A stretch of DNA of 64,000 nucleotides from Siphonodentalium dalli (GCA_032622095.1 CP136061.1:5094734-5158733), one strand, 5' to 3'. Shown: positions 45,002 through 57,335, counted from the stretch's first letter. Translations and numbers: made by a program. Notes: generated by a model not told the origin, from the sequence alone.

Positions 45002-45420
45002 CAGTGTCATTGACACTTTCATTACATTTGTCATGGATGTTAAAATTGACATGTAGATGGGAAACGAGTAATTTTGGGGTTGTTCGGCCAAAAACATGGC
45101 CGCCAGCAGCCATCTTGGATTATACTCTTTGCATGACTAAATTCTTTGTCAAGGGCTACAAGTCGAATTTTTGGTCCAATCATCATGAGATTTGTCATGG
45201 ATGTTAACAATGACATGTAAATAGGAAGGAGTCTTTTTTGGGTCATTTGCCAAAAAACATGGCTGTCGTGGCCATCTTTGATTTTAATCTTTGCATAACT
45301 AGGCCTTTCAACTTTCCACATTCCTAATTGCTCCATTAACTGTAACACATGCAATTATTCCCTTTCCACGTTAGCTACAGTGCCATTGACACTTTGATAA
45401 TTACATTTCAGTCAATTCAC
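45002..45420 (+). repeat. trailing array units
   Basis: After the array end, CATTGACACTTTCATTAC leads into two further units with TTGACATGTAGATGGGAAAC. It closes with CCTTTC-AAC, TTACTCCATT-like and GCTACAGTG(T/C)CATTGACACT words, a diverged repeat of 44920-45025. This suggests the end module was itself duplicated. Confidence 0.75.
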
Positions 45421-45983
45421 ATTTTCAGCTGCATATACATGTATATGTAAACCAATTTCATCATTAAAGAAATTGCAAATTCATCGTTGATTCCATCATC
45501 TCAATATTTCATTAAAGTGAGACTTTATGTTCACACATTGATTCATTCAGGCAACATTTTCTCCATTTCTACACTGTTCATTGCATTGATCGTCTTCAAT
45601 GGGGATAATCTATAATTCTATATGTATATCATCGTTAACTATTAAAGTGACATTTCTCTTCCACCCAATCGATATTGCATTAAAATGACGCTTCATATTC
45701 ATTACACTTCATTCAATAATTTCTGTTTCTACATCACTTATTGCATTGATTGCCTTCAGGTAAGCTAAGCTATGTCCGACTCAAATATTAAAGTGACGCA
45801 TCATATTCACTACACTTCATTCAATAATTTCTTTTTCTACATAGTTTACATGTATTGCATTGATTGCCTGCAGCTAAGGTAATCTATGTCCGACTCAAAT
45901 AATACAAATATTAAAGGCATTCCATTTCCATCCATTAATTCTAAGGAAACTTCTGCTGTGATATATATATGTATATATGCATA
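45421..45983 (+). repeat. degenerate 110-bp repeats, no gene
   Basis: TTCA(C/T)TACACTTCATTCAATA, ATTTCT(G/T)TTTCTACAT and TTGCATTGATTGCCT recur near 45690 and 45810 with AAAGTGACG(C)TTCAT-type leaders. No coding feature. Confidence 0.6.
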
Positions 45984-46519
45984 CAGGGTACTACATGTGC
46001 TACACCACTCGGATAAATGTCTGTCATCACACTAAAATACCGTGTTATAACTTGAATTGATATATTCGTAATCGTATATAGTCACCAATAGCTGGGTTAC
46101 TACCGTAGTACCTGACATTGCCCATCTAGCGAACTATTCAAACCCAACAGGCCTGGTTGATTTCGCTGTGGGATGATGGTTCACTTCCATCCTCAAGCTA
46201 ATTATGCCATTTCATGGCATAATTTTGTTCTGACATGCAGGGGTAGATATGCTTGAGGCCCCACCACAGTTCAATTCACACCAGGTTCTCAGCTATTATT
46301 ATCTTATGTTCGAACTTTACTCATGTTTGGACTGATCATAACCATGATTTTAATGCTGGGTTTGAATAGTTCACTATATGGGCAATGTCCGTTACTACGG
46401 TGATAACCCGGCTATTGGTGACTATATACGATTACGAATATATCAATCCAAGTTCTAGCATGGTATTTGTGTGACGACACAGACATTTCTCCGAGTGGTG
46501 TAGCACATGAAGTACCCTG
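45984..46519. mobile_element. DNA transposon with 163-bp inverted arms
   Basis: Arms 45984-46146 and 46357-46519 are imperfect reverse complements over their full length. They start CAGGGTACTACATGTGCTAC and end TAGCACATGAAGTACCCTG. TA precedes and follows (45982-45983 and 46520-46521), consistent with a TA target duplication. The 210-bp centre contains a small ATTATGCCAT / ATGGCATAAT hairpin and no transposase. The 46467-46754 frame starts within the right arm and is not considered a gene. Confidence 0.9.
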
Positions 46520-46521
46520 TA

Positions 46522-46993
46522 CGGAACATCCTATAATTATTGTAACATTGAACTTAATGATCAACTTGGTGGTTGCTCCATTACGTGTCACGTACGATCA
46601 TATTACAATATATTCAGACTGCATAATCCATGATGGAACAATAAATCGGCATACCTTCAGTTACGGGTGGCCTATCACAAAAAAAAATTCGGCACCGTGT
46701 TCAGTGGTTTATCGGCGATCGACAACGATAAAAAAAACTTCTAGACGGGAGTAATCTTTTAACGTGGGTGACTATATTCCAATTATTTAGTTGTTTTGTG
46801 TTTTTATTTAAAACAGACAAAATGGTATGTATCTAAGTTGAAATGTCGGCCTATATACAAAGAGACAAAGAAACAGATGTGTTGTATATGAAGTTACTGG
46901 CGTTATTTTATTCTACTGCAGAGGGTTTATCAGTAATTCAATAGCGTCAACGCCTCCGTTCATAGGAGTGTGGTCAAAGTTGGCGTAGAAAAT
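46522..46993. other. no gene seen
   Basis: Spacer between the long-arm transposon and the minisatellite. No recognisable feature. Confidence 0.4.
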
Positions 46994-48155
46994 TTAAATT
47001 ATCCATGGTATTTAGTCATATTGCAATGTAATTTCAAATTATCCATGGTATTTAGTCATATCGCGATATAGTTTTAAATTATCTATGGTATTTAGTCATA
47101 TTGCGATATAGTTTGAAATTATCCATGGTATTTAGTCATACTGCGATAGGGTTTTTAATTATCCATGGTATTTAGTCATATTGCGAAATAGTTTTAAATT
47201 ATTCATGGCATTTAGTCATATTGCGATATAATTTTAAATTATACATGGTATTTAATCATATTGCGAGATAGTCTTAAATTATCCATGGTATTTAGTCTTA
47301 TTGCACAATCGTTTCAAATTAATCATTGTATTTAGTCATATTGCGATATATTTTTAAATTATCCATGGTATTTAGTCTTATTGCGATATGGGTTTTAAAT
47401 TATCCATGGTATTTATTCATATCGCGATATAGTTTTAAATTATCCATGGTATTTAATCATATCGCGATATAGTTTACAATTGTCCATGTTATTTAATCAT
47501 ATCGCGATATAGTTTACAATTGTCCATGTTATTTAGTTATATTGTGATATAGTTTCAAATTATCCATGGCATTTAGTCATATTGCGATATAGTTTTAAAT
47601 TATCCATGGTATTTAGTCCCATTGCGATATGGTTGTAAATTATCCATGGTATTTAGTCATATTGCGATATAGTTTTAAATTATCCATGGTATTTAGTCAT
47701 ATTGCGATAGAGTTTTAAATTGTCCATGCTAGTTAGTCATATTGCGATATAGTTTTAAATTATCCATGGTATTTAGTCATATTGCAAAATAGTTTTAAAA
47801 TATCCAAGGTATTTGGTCATATTGCAATATTGTTTTAAATTATCCATGATTATTGTCATATTGCGAAATGGTTTTAAATTATCCATGGTATTTAGTCATA
47901 TTACGATATTGTTTTAAATTATCCATGGTATTTAGTCATATTGCAAAATAGTTTTAAATTATCCAAGGTATTTAGTCATATTGCGATATATAGTTTTAAA
48001 TTATCCATGGTATTTAGTCATATTGCGAAAGAGTTTTAAACCATCCATGGTATTTTATAGTCATATTGCGATATAGTTTTAAATTACCCATGGTATTTAG
48101 TCATATTGCGAGATATTTTTAAGTTATCCATGGTATTTAATCATATTGCGATATA
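46994..48155 (+). repeat. 40-bp minisatellite, about 29 units
   Basis: Units read AAATTATCCATGGTATTTAG followed by TCATATTGCGATATAGTTTT. ATCCATGGTA falls at 47001, 47041 and 47081, an exact 40-bp period with a few 1-3-base indels later. The right end stops within a few bases of the LINE ORF2 frame. Confidence 0.97.
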
Positions 48156-48160
48156 GGTGT

Positions 48161-49633
48161 TTATCGGATCACAGAACATGTTCGAGTTGAAGTCTTCATG
48201 GAGATTATCGATAATCGCATGCGTACGGATTTCTCAAAATCTGGATAAGAATGAGGCTCTGGAGTATATAGTTTCTTAAAATATGATCGCCAAACAGATA
48301 AAATGTGTGCTGGTTCACGCAGTATGTTGTCGTCAAAATTCATAGCACATCCTTTTCCGTTGGTGTGCGATGTCTGGTTGTTTGTGTTCACAGTTTTCCA
48401 GAAACGTTTAATGTTGTCGGTAGCAAATCGCTCGAGGTTTTCACAGAGTTTGTCGCCTTCAGATCGGGATGCTGCGCGCATGCGCCGTCTGAATTGTCGC
48501 TTTGCGTTTTTGTAATCAACGTAGGAACTCACGTCCCACGCATGTGGTCTACCGTTCACAATCCAAGCTCTGCGTTTGATTTTTAGATCGTCATGTAGAA
48601 GCTTCAAATCGGCAGTCCAATAAGACTTTGATGACTTGTGGTGTGACTTTGGGCTGGTACATTCATAAGATGCACATATAATTGCAGTGATTATATCAGA
48701 GTACAAAATGTTGAGATCAGGTTTAGTAGCAATAGCAGTGGGGTAATCATTGCTTAAGAAATTATTCAGTGCGTTCCGATACGTCGGTATGTCCATTTTC
48801 TCCCAGTTAAAGGCGACTTTTGTGTGAGGTAGAGGTACGTCCACTGGAACATCAGGAATGCGTATGCAGCATGTCACGGGCAAATGGTTTGAAGTGTTCA
48901 ATTCGTTGTCGTCAAGCACTGTAGAGTTAATCACCAGATCTTCCAACGCACGAGGGATAATTATGTGATCGATGCGCGAGGGTGCAGCTACTGTGGAAAA
49001 TGGATAGAACGTGTGAACAGGACCCTCACAAGTTGTTGTACATGTAACAGAAAATGACAAGATGCGTTCGAGAAATGCACTTATTAGCTCCATTCTTGTT
49101 TTGTGACCGGCTGGTACACATATATGCTCGGGAAAGCGACACATGTGAGAGTTTGTATCTCCCATTACAATAATTGGACCATCATCCGCGGTCATCGATA
49201 TAAGATTTTCTATTGATTCCAAGCAATTTTCGAAATGGTCATCACTGTGGTTTGTGCTGGGTAAGTATATTTGAAGGAAAGTCAAAACTGATGATTCCCC
49301 AAGTGACATGTGTATACCAACTGCATAGTTCATGCCGAATTCTAACGTTATACACTGATCTGCGATACACTTTTGTATTAATATTGCAACTCCGTCGCGT
49401 GTGAAACACCCACCACTACTCGTTGTAATTGTCCTGCCTGGTTTACTCACAGCAACATATGAGTTGTATATTGATTGAATGAATGACAAGTTTTCACTCT
49501 CGAGCCAGTGCTCAGATAATCCAACAATGTCGTAAATCCGAGATTTGAGGAGCGACGACAGATATAGCACTGTGGGTTTAACCCCAGTAGCGTTCCATGA
49601 TAAAATATTAATATTGTCCATCATTGTCATCAT
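48161..49633 (-). CDS. LINE ORF2, endonuclease domain plus linker (3'-truncated)
   Basis: 490 codons, the longest frame in the window. Residues about 7-255 form an apurinic-type endonuclease that nicks target DNA in non-LTR retrotransposition. Catalytic landmarks are all present: Asn14 in LSWNATG, Glu41 in GLSEHWL, Asp159 and Asn161 in MGDTNSH, Asp222 in SRIDHII and His250 in SNHLPV. Residues about 330-480 are the linker toward RT (YWTADLKLLHDDLKIKRRAW, RFWKTVN, SVWRSYFKKLYTPE). The RT domain is gone, because the frame stops at the minisatellite border. A start Met at residue 1 or 5 would overlap ORF1. It is APE-type, CR1/L2/Jockey group by appearance, not assigned further. The intact frame suggests a fairly young insertion before truncation. 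Confidence 0.93.
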   Translation of the reverse strand: MMTMMDNINILSWNATGVKPTVLYLSSLLKSRIYDIVGLSEHWLESENLSFIQSIYNSYVAVSKPGRTITTSSGGCFTRDGVAILIQKCIADQCITLEFGMNYAVGIHMSLGESSVLTFLQIYLPSTNHSDDHFENCLESIENLISMTADDGPIIVMGDTNSHMCRFPEHICVPAGHKTRMELISAFLERILSFSVTCTTTCEGPVHTFYPFSTVAAPSRIDHIIIPRALEDLVINSTVLDDNELNTSNHLPVTCCIRIPDVPVDVPLPHTKVAFNWEKMDIPTYRNALNNFLSNDYPTAIATKPDLNILYSDIITAIICASYECTSPKSHHKSSKSYWTADLKLLHDDLKIKRRAWIVNGRPHAWDVSSYVDYKNAKRQFRRRMRAASRSEGDKLCENLERFATDNIKRFWKTVNTNNQTSHTNGKGCAMNFDDNILREPAHILSVWRSYFKKLYTPEPHSYPDFEKSVRMRLSIISMKTSTRTCSVIR

Positions 49634-50367
49634 AATTGTGTGTTGAACGCTTTGGTGGGTCCCGTGACCAAGGTCTGAATTCGATGCCTTTTGGCCAGAA
49701 GTCGTCTCTGTAGATCGAGTTCATGTCGGTCTCATGAATGTGGATACGCGCGGACAGCGTCCCTTTTCGGTTGCTCCGCAAAAGTCGCACGAATGTGGCC
49801 GTGACTCCTTTTTCCTCCAAATAATTCCAAATGTCACATTATCATGATCTCAACGAAATTCCTCGAACGAATATTTTCCTAGTGCGTTTTTGTCTGTTGT
49901 GTGGTACACCGGTGAAACCATGGCTTGAATAATCGGATTCATGTGTGTCTGACTGTCTCTTATTATCACCCATGTCATAAGTTTCTACATCGCAGTGTCT
50001 GTGACAGTCTGTCGTTTGCATTCCGCTGTACCGCCGTGTGCGAGTATTGTATTAGGGGTGAGCTGCTCCCTGTTGGCGAAAATGCTGATATTCTATTCAC
50101 ATGTAGTTCCCTGCCTGGTTTCGAGGAACGTGCTGATTCTGGTAGGCTATTTACATGCAATTCGATGCCTTGTTTCGAGGACTGTGAATGCTTTCGGTGG
50201 CTTTGGTCACTAGCTTTGGGAACAGGTGGAACCCCTTGCATTCCGTAGGAAGAATTCCCCAGGTTACGTTCAATTGGTTTAGGCGTTTTAACATTATTCG
50301 ACGGGGGTAGGTCATTGGTAGGTTTAGTTGGAAATTTCAAATTGGACACCCTTCCAACAGAGGCCAT
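49608..50367 (-). pseudogene. LINE ORF1, decayed
   Basis: The minus strand starts MASVGRVSNLKFPTKPTNDL (50367), Pro/Ser-rich and basic. It changes frame near 49985 into DVETYDMGDNKRQSDTHESD and RKIFVRGISLRS, hits two adjacent stops (complement of 49839-49844), and continues CDIWNYLEEKGVTATFVRLL, SARIHIHETDMNSI and FWPKGIEFRPW. The last part matches the conserved C-terminal module of ORF1 proteins in some animal LINEs (TFVR.LRS, FWP.G...RPW). ORF1 ends at 49608, just past the ORF2 start, the usual overlapping or adjacent arrangement. One frame change and two stops make it nonfunctional as read. Confidence 0.75.
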
Positions 50368-50639
50368 ATTTACACACTAGTATAGAATCCAGTTTTAACA
50401 CACTTTCTGATTGAATTTCATCAAACTGGCTCAGAAATAATAAAAACTGAACAATATGATGCCTGTAAGCTGCATAGCAACAAGTCTGTATACAATCGAA
50501 ATACACTCCAGAGTCATACTGGCATATGTGGCCTGGGGTCTGAAATTTACTGGGACTCCATACTAACCTTTCTACTTTCCGCTATCAATCAATATGCTAA
50601 TAAAAATCTATTTTGTTTGTTCATTTGTCTGTCAGGCTA
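50368..50639. other. possible LINE 5' region
   Basis: Upstream of ORF1 in LINE orientation. No promoter motif or frame was recognised. It may contain the 5' UTR of the element. Confidence 0.3.
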
Positions 50640-51150
50640 TAGGCAACCAAGCTGTTGAACCATGGGAGCTGAACATTTTTACAAATAGATAAATTGATAC
50701 ATGTGCCCCTGACATCAGATGATTTAAAGCGGCTCTCGTGATTTATGTAATTGGTTACAACTAAAATGGTTGGACACATTGAGCTGAAAACTGTTGCACG
50801 CGTTTAAACTGACCAGGAAATTGTCATGTCATAGGTCCCATTGACCTCATATGATATAAAGGGGGACTAATAAATTATATGAACAGGAATATATGATTAA
50901 TACAGAGTGTTTAGTATCAGATTAGAAGACATGTATGAGCATTGATACAAAGGGATTGTCATGGGATAGGTGCCCTGGTGCTCCGATCACTTAAAGTGGC
51001 ACTAATAGTTACAACAAAGAGTGTTCATCTTCAGCTTAGATGATATGGAGGGAGAATCAGTGGAACTTCCCCGTGGTGTCTCATAGAATATGTCCGGTTA
51101 TCTCAATTGACTCAAAAGATCACTAATAATTAATTTAATAGGCTTAATGT
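50640..51150 (+). repeat. degenerate 110-140-bp tandem repeats
   Basis: Related modules near 50700, 50825, 50955 and 51065 share a TGTCATG-TAGGT(C/G)CC-type block followed by TTAAAG(C/G)GG-ACTAATA. Single relatives occur near 36295-36330 and 36545-36610. Divergence is high. Confidence 0.5.
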
Positions 51151-53119
51151 AACTGAGCAACTTCCGTTACCCAGCTTGTATTTTCTAATGTTGTTTTTAA
51201 TGTTGACAGCAATACTATTAAATTTGATGTTAAAAACAACTCACTTACCCGAATCATTACAACACTAGAATGAAGTGTTGTGAAATGCAAGATAACAGGA
51301 AACACTTTCTTTCCAAGTTATTTGAGGTAGTCACGTGTGCAATGGATACCTTTTAGGTAGAGGTAATTCGACGCTTCCATGGGTATACTGTACATATGGT
51401 GATTATTGAACATGTGGTCACAGAGGAAATCCCTCCGGGAAGCTTATGCGTATTTCTTTCTCCAGTGCAAAACATCTTATCAATATACAGAGTATTGATC
51501 CACTTGTTATTCTAAGGAAAATATACACTCCTTCAATTCTGAAGAGCGCCATAATTTACACTTGAATGTGTATGTCTTACAGAAAGTGTAACCATATTAG
51601 ACATGAAGAGTCCTAGATGATGTAATTGCATTCTGCTTAATACAATATTGGTGCCAACAATATGATCACAATATTTTAAACTAAATCCAAATTCCATAAC
51701 AAGCCAGAATATCACAGTGGGGTATACTGTTATTAGAACGAGATACCCGGTAGTATTTTGTTACTCTTGCCATGTTTGTCATGTTCCAGGGGACACAGTT
51801 GAGCCAAACATACCAAAAGTCCAAACTGATAGTAACTGGGCCTCCCTACCAAACCTATTTTACCCCGCACCAAACTCTATTTAACACACATACTGCATAT
51901 ACCCGTCAGTAAGCCCATCCTCAAAGATAAGCCCAATCTTGGTTTTTACCCCAAACAAAACATGTGGTGCTGCTTTTAGATAAGCCCACCCCCATTTTTG
52001 AGCATTTGGAAGGTTAATACAATCACGTCTTTCTATCCTGTAGAATAGGAGAAGATACTCCAGCACTTCCTTGTTTTTATTATTTTTTCCAGTTGTTTTT
52101 CTCAAAAAATAAAGATGTATAATAAATGGTATACACTTGTGTTAATTGTGTTGTGATTTATACACATCTTATTCTATTTTAGTTGTTGGATTAATCAATG
52201 AGGTATAAATCAATACTTCAAAGGATGTGTCACTCACTGTTAATCTGCATCTCACTGTGATTTTTTGTAAGAATTAGTGTATTATATGTCATTATCATTA
52301 GGGTAAGCACAATTAACTTGTGAACTCAATATACAACCCTATTGTGTTTGCAAATTAATCCCAAAATTTACGACCTTATTCAAATTGATCCCATATGTAT
52401 CTGTCTATCACTGTTTCTGCTTATTATCATGTGCTTTTATCTTAGTAACATAAATAAAACACATTATTTATATCTTTATTCAAAACAAAACATGGTATTG
52501 GTATAAAATATGAATGTAGGTTGGCACCTGAAGGCTAACTTAATTTTTGCACAGGGTGTCCTCGTGGCTCGTGAGTAAGCCAAGTAACCATTTTTAAAAC
52601 AACTGCACGAGCATCCCCCACCCCGGCCTTATTGACGGGACCGGGGTATAAAGTATTAAAATGGGTTGATTTCTTAGCAATTTGTTACAGGTGTGGACCT
52701 TTAGATGGTATGATTTTTTTGGTAGTGATGGTGAATGGTATCTATTAATTTAAGTAGACCCGGAAATTTTCCCAGGTCAAATACAAACAATATCAGTGAC
52801 AATTTAAGCATTGTATTGATATTATATCACTTCACTGCTTAGAATGCTAGTGTTTTGGTTGAATCGATGAGTTGCCAAGTTGAAATTTCCCGATCAGTTG
52901 AAGGAACTGGGTTAGCCAACACCCATCTTGCAGAGATGTAGAGACGAGGGCGTTAAATAGAGACGTGTGTTGAGAGTGTGGGGATCACAACAGCACGCGT
53001 GTTTTATTGGCCGACACTTTACGATGCGTGTGCGATCACGTGAGGATACCACGCAGGGTATTTCACTGATTGTCCTATCCTTATGCAATTGCACTCGTCC
53101 GATAAACTGACGATAGTAA
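51151..53119. other. no gene seen
   Basis: AT-rich sequence with short frames on both strands and no recognisable domain, RNA gene or well-defined repeat. Confidence 0.4.
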
Positions 53120-54280
53120 CAGACCCATGCAGTTTTGTGTAAATATTTCATACCAACGTGTCATATTGATGAGTCCATATGCTTGCAGCATACGATGTGG
53201 CAAGAGTCTACTAATTTGTAAGTCATGGCTATTTCTTAGTTTCACAATGCATGCTAGACTTGGGATGTGTCACGCTATCATTACGCCATTGAACTTGTCC
53301 AATAAACTTGCAACATGAACACAGACAAGCGGTTTTGTATATATATTGCATACCAAGCATGTGGTATTGATATAGTGGTAAGTACGTCCATATGCTTGCG
53401 ATATACAATATGGCATTTAATCTGTTAATCCGGTAATGGTATATATAGTTCAATATCATGGCTGTATACAAAATTAACAATGCGTTCAAAAGTATGTCAA
53501 AATTATGAAAGGGGTGTCCATATGATTGCGACATTGATCAACGCATCCTAGAATACAAACTGAAAGTCATGTATTGGTGTAATAGCGCAGTTTTAAAATG
53601 TTTAATGTAAAAACGTATTGAACAAAATAAAAAACTAGTCTTAAAGTTATGACAGAACCAGTAATTGGGTACAATGTTCTCGGTGCTACCTGATATGACT
53701 TGACTGCCATGAGTGTTGGTGCCGATAGTGTTTGGAGTCTTTTAAATTTAAACAGATATGGCAATTATTCCATGCAAATTGCAATAAATGTCGCTAAAAT
53801 GCTTAATATGTCCATGTTTTGCGGTTAAATCTATGAGTCTTAAACTTGCAATTTGGCGTTTTTATTTCAGAAACAGTATCAGGCAACACCCGTTATGAAG
53901 GGTTAAAGGTTGAAGTGACAACGAATATGTTGGACAAGCGATTGCATAAGGATAACATTCTGAAAACAGTAACAACTTGCGATTGCGGTTTCGCTGTCCT
54001 TACTCATTGCAGTCGTCGGCTATCCTGACAGCAGTAACAGTATCACACGCGTTCGGTTTTTTGTATATATTCCATACCAAGTGATGTTGACATTGTTATC
54101 AAGTGTATACATGCGTTCATATGCTTGCGACATACACTATTGTATGAGTCTGTCAAACCGTTAATGGAACTATGTTCAATCGTGGTTAGTTGTTAATGTC
54201 ACAATGCGTTCCCGAGTTGGATGTGTTGATTTTCCGGGAAGTATGCCCATATGCTTGCGGCATGTAACAGGGTGTTGTTC
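53120..54280 (+). repeat. degenerate repeats with CATATGCTTGCGACATAC
   Basis: TTTTGTATATAT-CATACCA occurs at about 53131, 53331 and 54058. CATATGCTTGC(A/G)(G/A)CATA occurs at about 53176, 53391, 54118 and 54249. Interspersed GTTCAATCATGG and CACAATGCGTTC-like words recur. The first two modules are about 210 bp apart. Divergence suggests an old array interrupted at about 53530-54030. Confidence 0.65.
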
Positions 54281-55729
54281 CGTCAAACTGTGAACTCTAC
54301 TGTAATTGTACTACGTGAATATGCCCTGAACTCATCCGACTCGCTCCAGCTGATGCACATGTAGCTCAGAATTTGATAGACGTTGTATATTTTGGTACTA
54401 TATGACTCATCGTATCAACTTATCCTGAGCCATACATCACACTCTCTAATGCGGTTGTGTCACATCATGTTCTCATTAGTTATATGTCACATCATCGGTA
54501 TGCATTTTTCCAACGCTGCCGAATTTCCACACACAATGGAGCATATTTCAAAAATAATTTTATTATATCTAAGCAGGCCAGATATTCAGGGTTACCAACG
54601 CGTAGATATTGTTAGATATATAGCGTAGAAGATATGAGAAAAGTGTCTCTTGTAAAGTTATATTCGAACACGGGAAGAAATGTCATTATTTTCTTTTTAT
54701 CTATTTCAAAGCAATTTAGTCGACTTGTTTTGATACCGATGTATATACATAATATTAAGAGGGTCAATCTATATAGATATATATTAAGGAGACCATTATA
54801 TATCATATTTAAGGTGAACAGGCACGTAATTACAGGGAACGGTATGTAAGAAGTCCATAAACCAAGTATACAACAATTTATTTATTTATCCGTTGCTTTA
54901 CATCACCAATACGTCGTCCGCTTTCTTGGTCGGGGAAACCATACTTGGGGTAAATCGCCGTCAGATGTATACCTTCGAATGTATTGCTTACGAACACCTA
55001 TGTTTTCGAGTGAATACCATAATTATTTCATAATCTATTTTCAACGAGCGATTGCATGGCTATGTGTTATGGTCAAAAGCTCCGTCTGGCTCATTAGCTT
55101 TTTGCATACATATCTACGTAAAACCCAATTGCCGTATTTTATTTTTGCGAACTAATGTGGTTATGATGTTCATGTTTTATTCCATACAAAAGACAATAAC
55201 ACACACCAAAAACGAACGTCAATTCCAACCATGTTGAATGTACGATTTAAAAATGATAACATCAGAAGTAGACCTTCGCACAGTTGCAAATAAAATAAAA
55301 ATAATGCTTTATTGGTGGGACGAATTACTCGGGATGAACAACATGACAATAACTCTGAAAAAGTTACCTATAACTCATGTATATAAGAATAACGTTATGT
55401 GATGCCATTCGGATAATTAATTTATGAGAATATGTGTAACACTTTGAGCAAGAATATTCTCCATTCCTACCAAATGTCCAAATCAGAGAGTTTCACAATA
55501 CGTTAACCTATGCAACGTCGGGTAACCCTGCTTGTTATACATAGCAAGCATAGTAGGCGAGTGGGAATCCTACTGTGGTACTGTCATACAATAGTATAAC
55601 AGTCACTGTGTGCAGCCTACACTAAAAAACATTAATAATATTACAACAGTTGCTGATGTAATATCCATATGGATAGTCAGCGCACACCAATTACAACAGT
55701 TTCTGTTGTATCTTCGATTATGTCCCTTT
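54281..55729. other. no gene seen
   Basis: AT-rich. Frames at 54383-54628 and 54634-54849 are Ile/Tyr/Leu-rich without motifs. Confidence 0.4.
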
Positions 55730-55732
55730 GCG

Positions 55733-56690
55733 GTGGCCATTATCACAATACGATAGGGGAACACCGTGTGCGTAACGTAACTATCACAAGCATAACGTAT
55801 TCTGATAACAACAGTTACTTATAGCCAATTTCATGCTTAAGACATTTCAAACATATCATCTTCGGCTTGTTTTATTATATTTTTATGAAAAGGAATAATA
55901 AATGGGGTGATATATATATTTATCATATGACTCAATCATTATTTATAGTTGGAAACTATGTCATAAATCAATTTCATATGGACTAGTAGTCCATATCACC
56001 TTCCGATAATTTGATTGGTTTGTTGATAAAAGTGGGTTCTGATTGGCTGAATGGCAGCCGGGGCCGAGCCGCACCTCTGACTAAATGCAGGTCAAATTGG
56101 TGCGCGTCAAATACACGAATCAACGCGATGCCGAAATTCTCGCAATTATAATCTTGAAATATATAGTTTTGGACATTGTTATACGATCACTAGAATATGT
56201 AATTCGTATTTATCTAATAAACATACGATATAATGTCACAAACTGAGAACAGAATAGCGCACTATATCTTCGCGTGCATATTATTTCTGCTAGTTCAGCA
56301 GGTTTAATTGGGCTTCCGGTGCCATGAAGTGACGTCACATTAACCTTTTGCTGCCGATGTCATATAGCTATTTAGTGATTTGTGTGCGTTTTGGACATCA
56401 TGATCAATTTATAGGTGTCATATGATAAAAAGAATATGTAACTCGTGTTTCTCTCAGATGATATTTATGAAACTCGTCACGAATTTTCAGTTTTCTCTCG
56501 CCGGAGGCTCGAGAAAACTGAAACTTCTTAGACTCGTTTCATAAATATCATATGAGAGAAACACTCATTTCATATCCTCTATATATAACGGCAAATATAA
56601 TCAAATTTGCCATTTTCCCGTTAAACTTAGGACAGGAAAGCTAGGTACAAATAATTGTGAAATATTCGTATTGCGATAATAGCCAACCGA
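55733..56690. mobile_element. possible longer relative of the GGTTGGCGATTATC MITE
   Basis: The left end (about 55733) has GGCCATTATCACAATACGAT, AGGGGAACACCGTGTG and ACGTAACTATCACA, matching the 5' part of 13181-13327. At the right end CGTATTGCGATAATAGCCAA followed by CC (56659-56680) is the inverse terminus. If they belong together, this is a 0.95-kb element of which the 147-bp one is a deletion derivative. The interior has no transposase. Confidence 0.45.
56430..56579. repeat. 150-bp long hairpin
   Basis: The left arm has TGTTTCTCTCAGATGATATT then TATGAAACTCGT. The right arm is the inverse ACTCGTTTCATAAATATCAT then ATGAGAGAAACA. An inner stem is TTCAGTTTTCTC with GAGAAAACTGAA around a CGCCGGAGGC loop. 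There are few mismatches. Confidence 0.92.
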
Positions 56691-56999
56691 TTAACCCCAT
56701 GGATTTCAGTTGCAGCCATTTTTGATGGATTTTATTCGAATGTGTCTATTCGCCATCGGATGGCAAATAGCGGGCCGTATTCTGATAAGCGTACTCATAT
56801 ATGATCGCAATTTGGCATACAACTAATTTGCTCCAAGATTTTCCAGCGCAGAAACCGACCCAACCAAACTCAGTTGCGGCAGTTTCTGACCAAAAATTTG
56901 CTTTAGTGACAAATTTTATCCAAATATTTGTCTGATTTAAATTAAAATTGGGAAAGTCGAAAAATCTTGATTGATACAAAAAATACCGCTATTTGGAAC
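56691..56999. other. no gene seen
   Basis: AT-rich. The short minus-strand frame 56746-56979 (Phe/Asn/Trp-rich) is unrecognised. Confidence 0.35.
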
Positions 57000-57335
57000 A
57001 ACTTCAACAAGATATAAAAAGTATATCTGGGATAAATCGCAAACATCTTTCATTCTTTGCGATAAAATACTTTGCGATATCTTTGACTGATAAATCACAA
57101 AACAATTTGCGACACTTACCTTTGCGATTGCAACGGTATGTTAATTTGTTTGCGATTTTGGCAAAGTATTTAAATTTTTTATCGCAAAGATGTTTCGATT
57201 CTGTTATATAAAATTGCTAAAAATGTTTGCGATTTATCGCAAATATGTTTGTGATGTTTGCGATTTAGATTGCGAATTATTTTACGATCTTTCGTAAAGA
57301 TGTTTGCAATTTATCGCAAAGTTTTGCGATTTATC
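57000..57335. repeat. TTTGCGATTTATCGCAAA-rich region
   Basis: More than a dozen occurrences of TTGCGAT or its inverse ATCGCAA, plus near variants such as TTACGAT and TTTGTGAT, spaced irregularly 10-40 bases apart and often as facing pairs (GCGATTTATCGC). No fixed period was found. AT-rich background. Confidence 0.8.

Noticed and set aside
40436-45354. Numerous frames of 64-104 codons on both strands
   Set aside because: All read the 155-166-bp tandem repeat or the MITE inside it. The same peptides recur in different frames.
46467-46754. 95-codon plus frame
   Set aside because: It starts within the inverted arm of the long-arm transposon and has no family motif.
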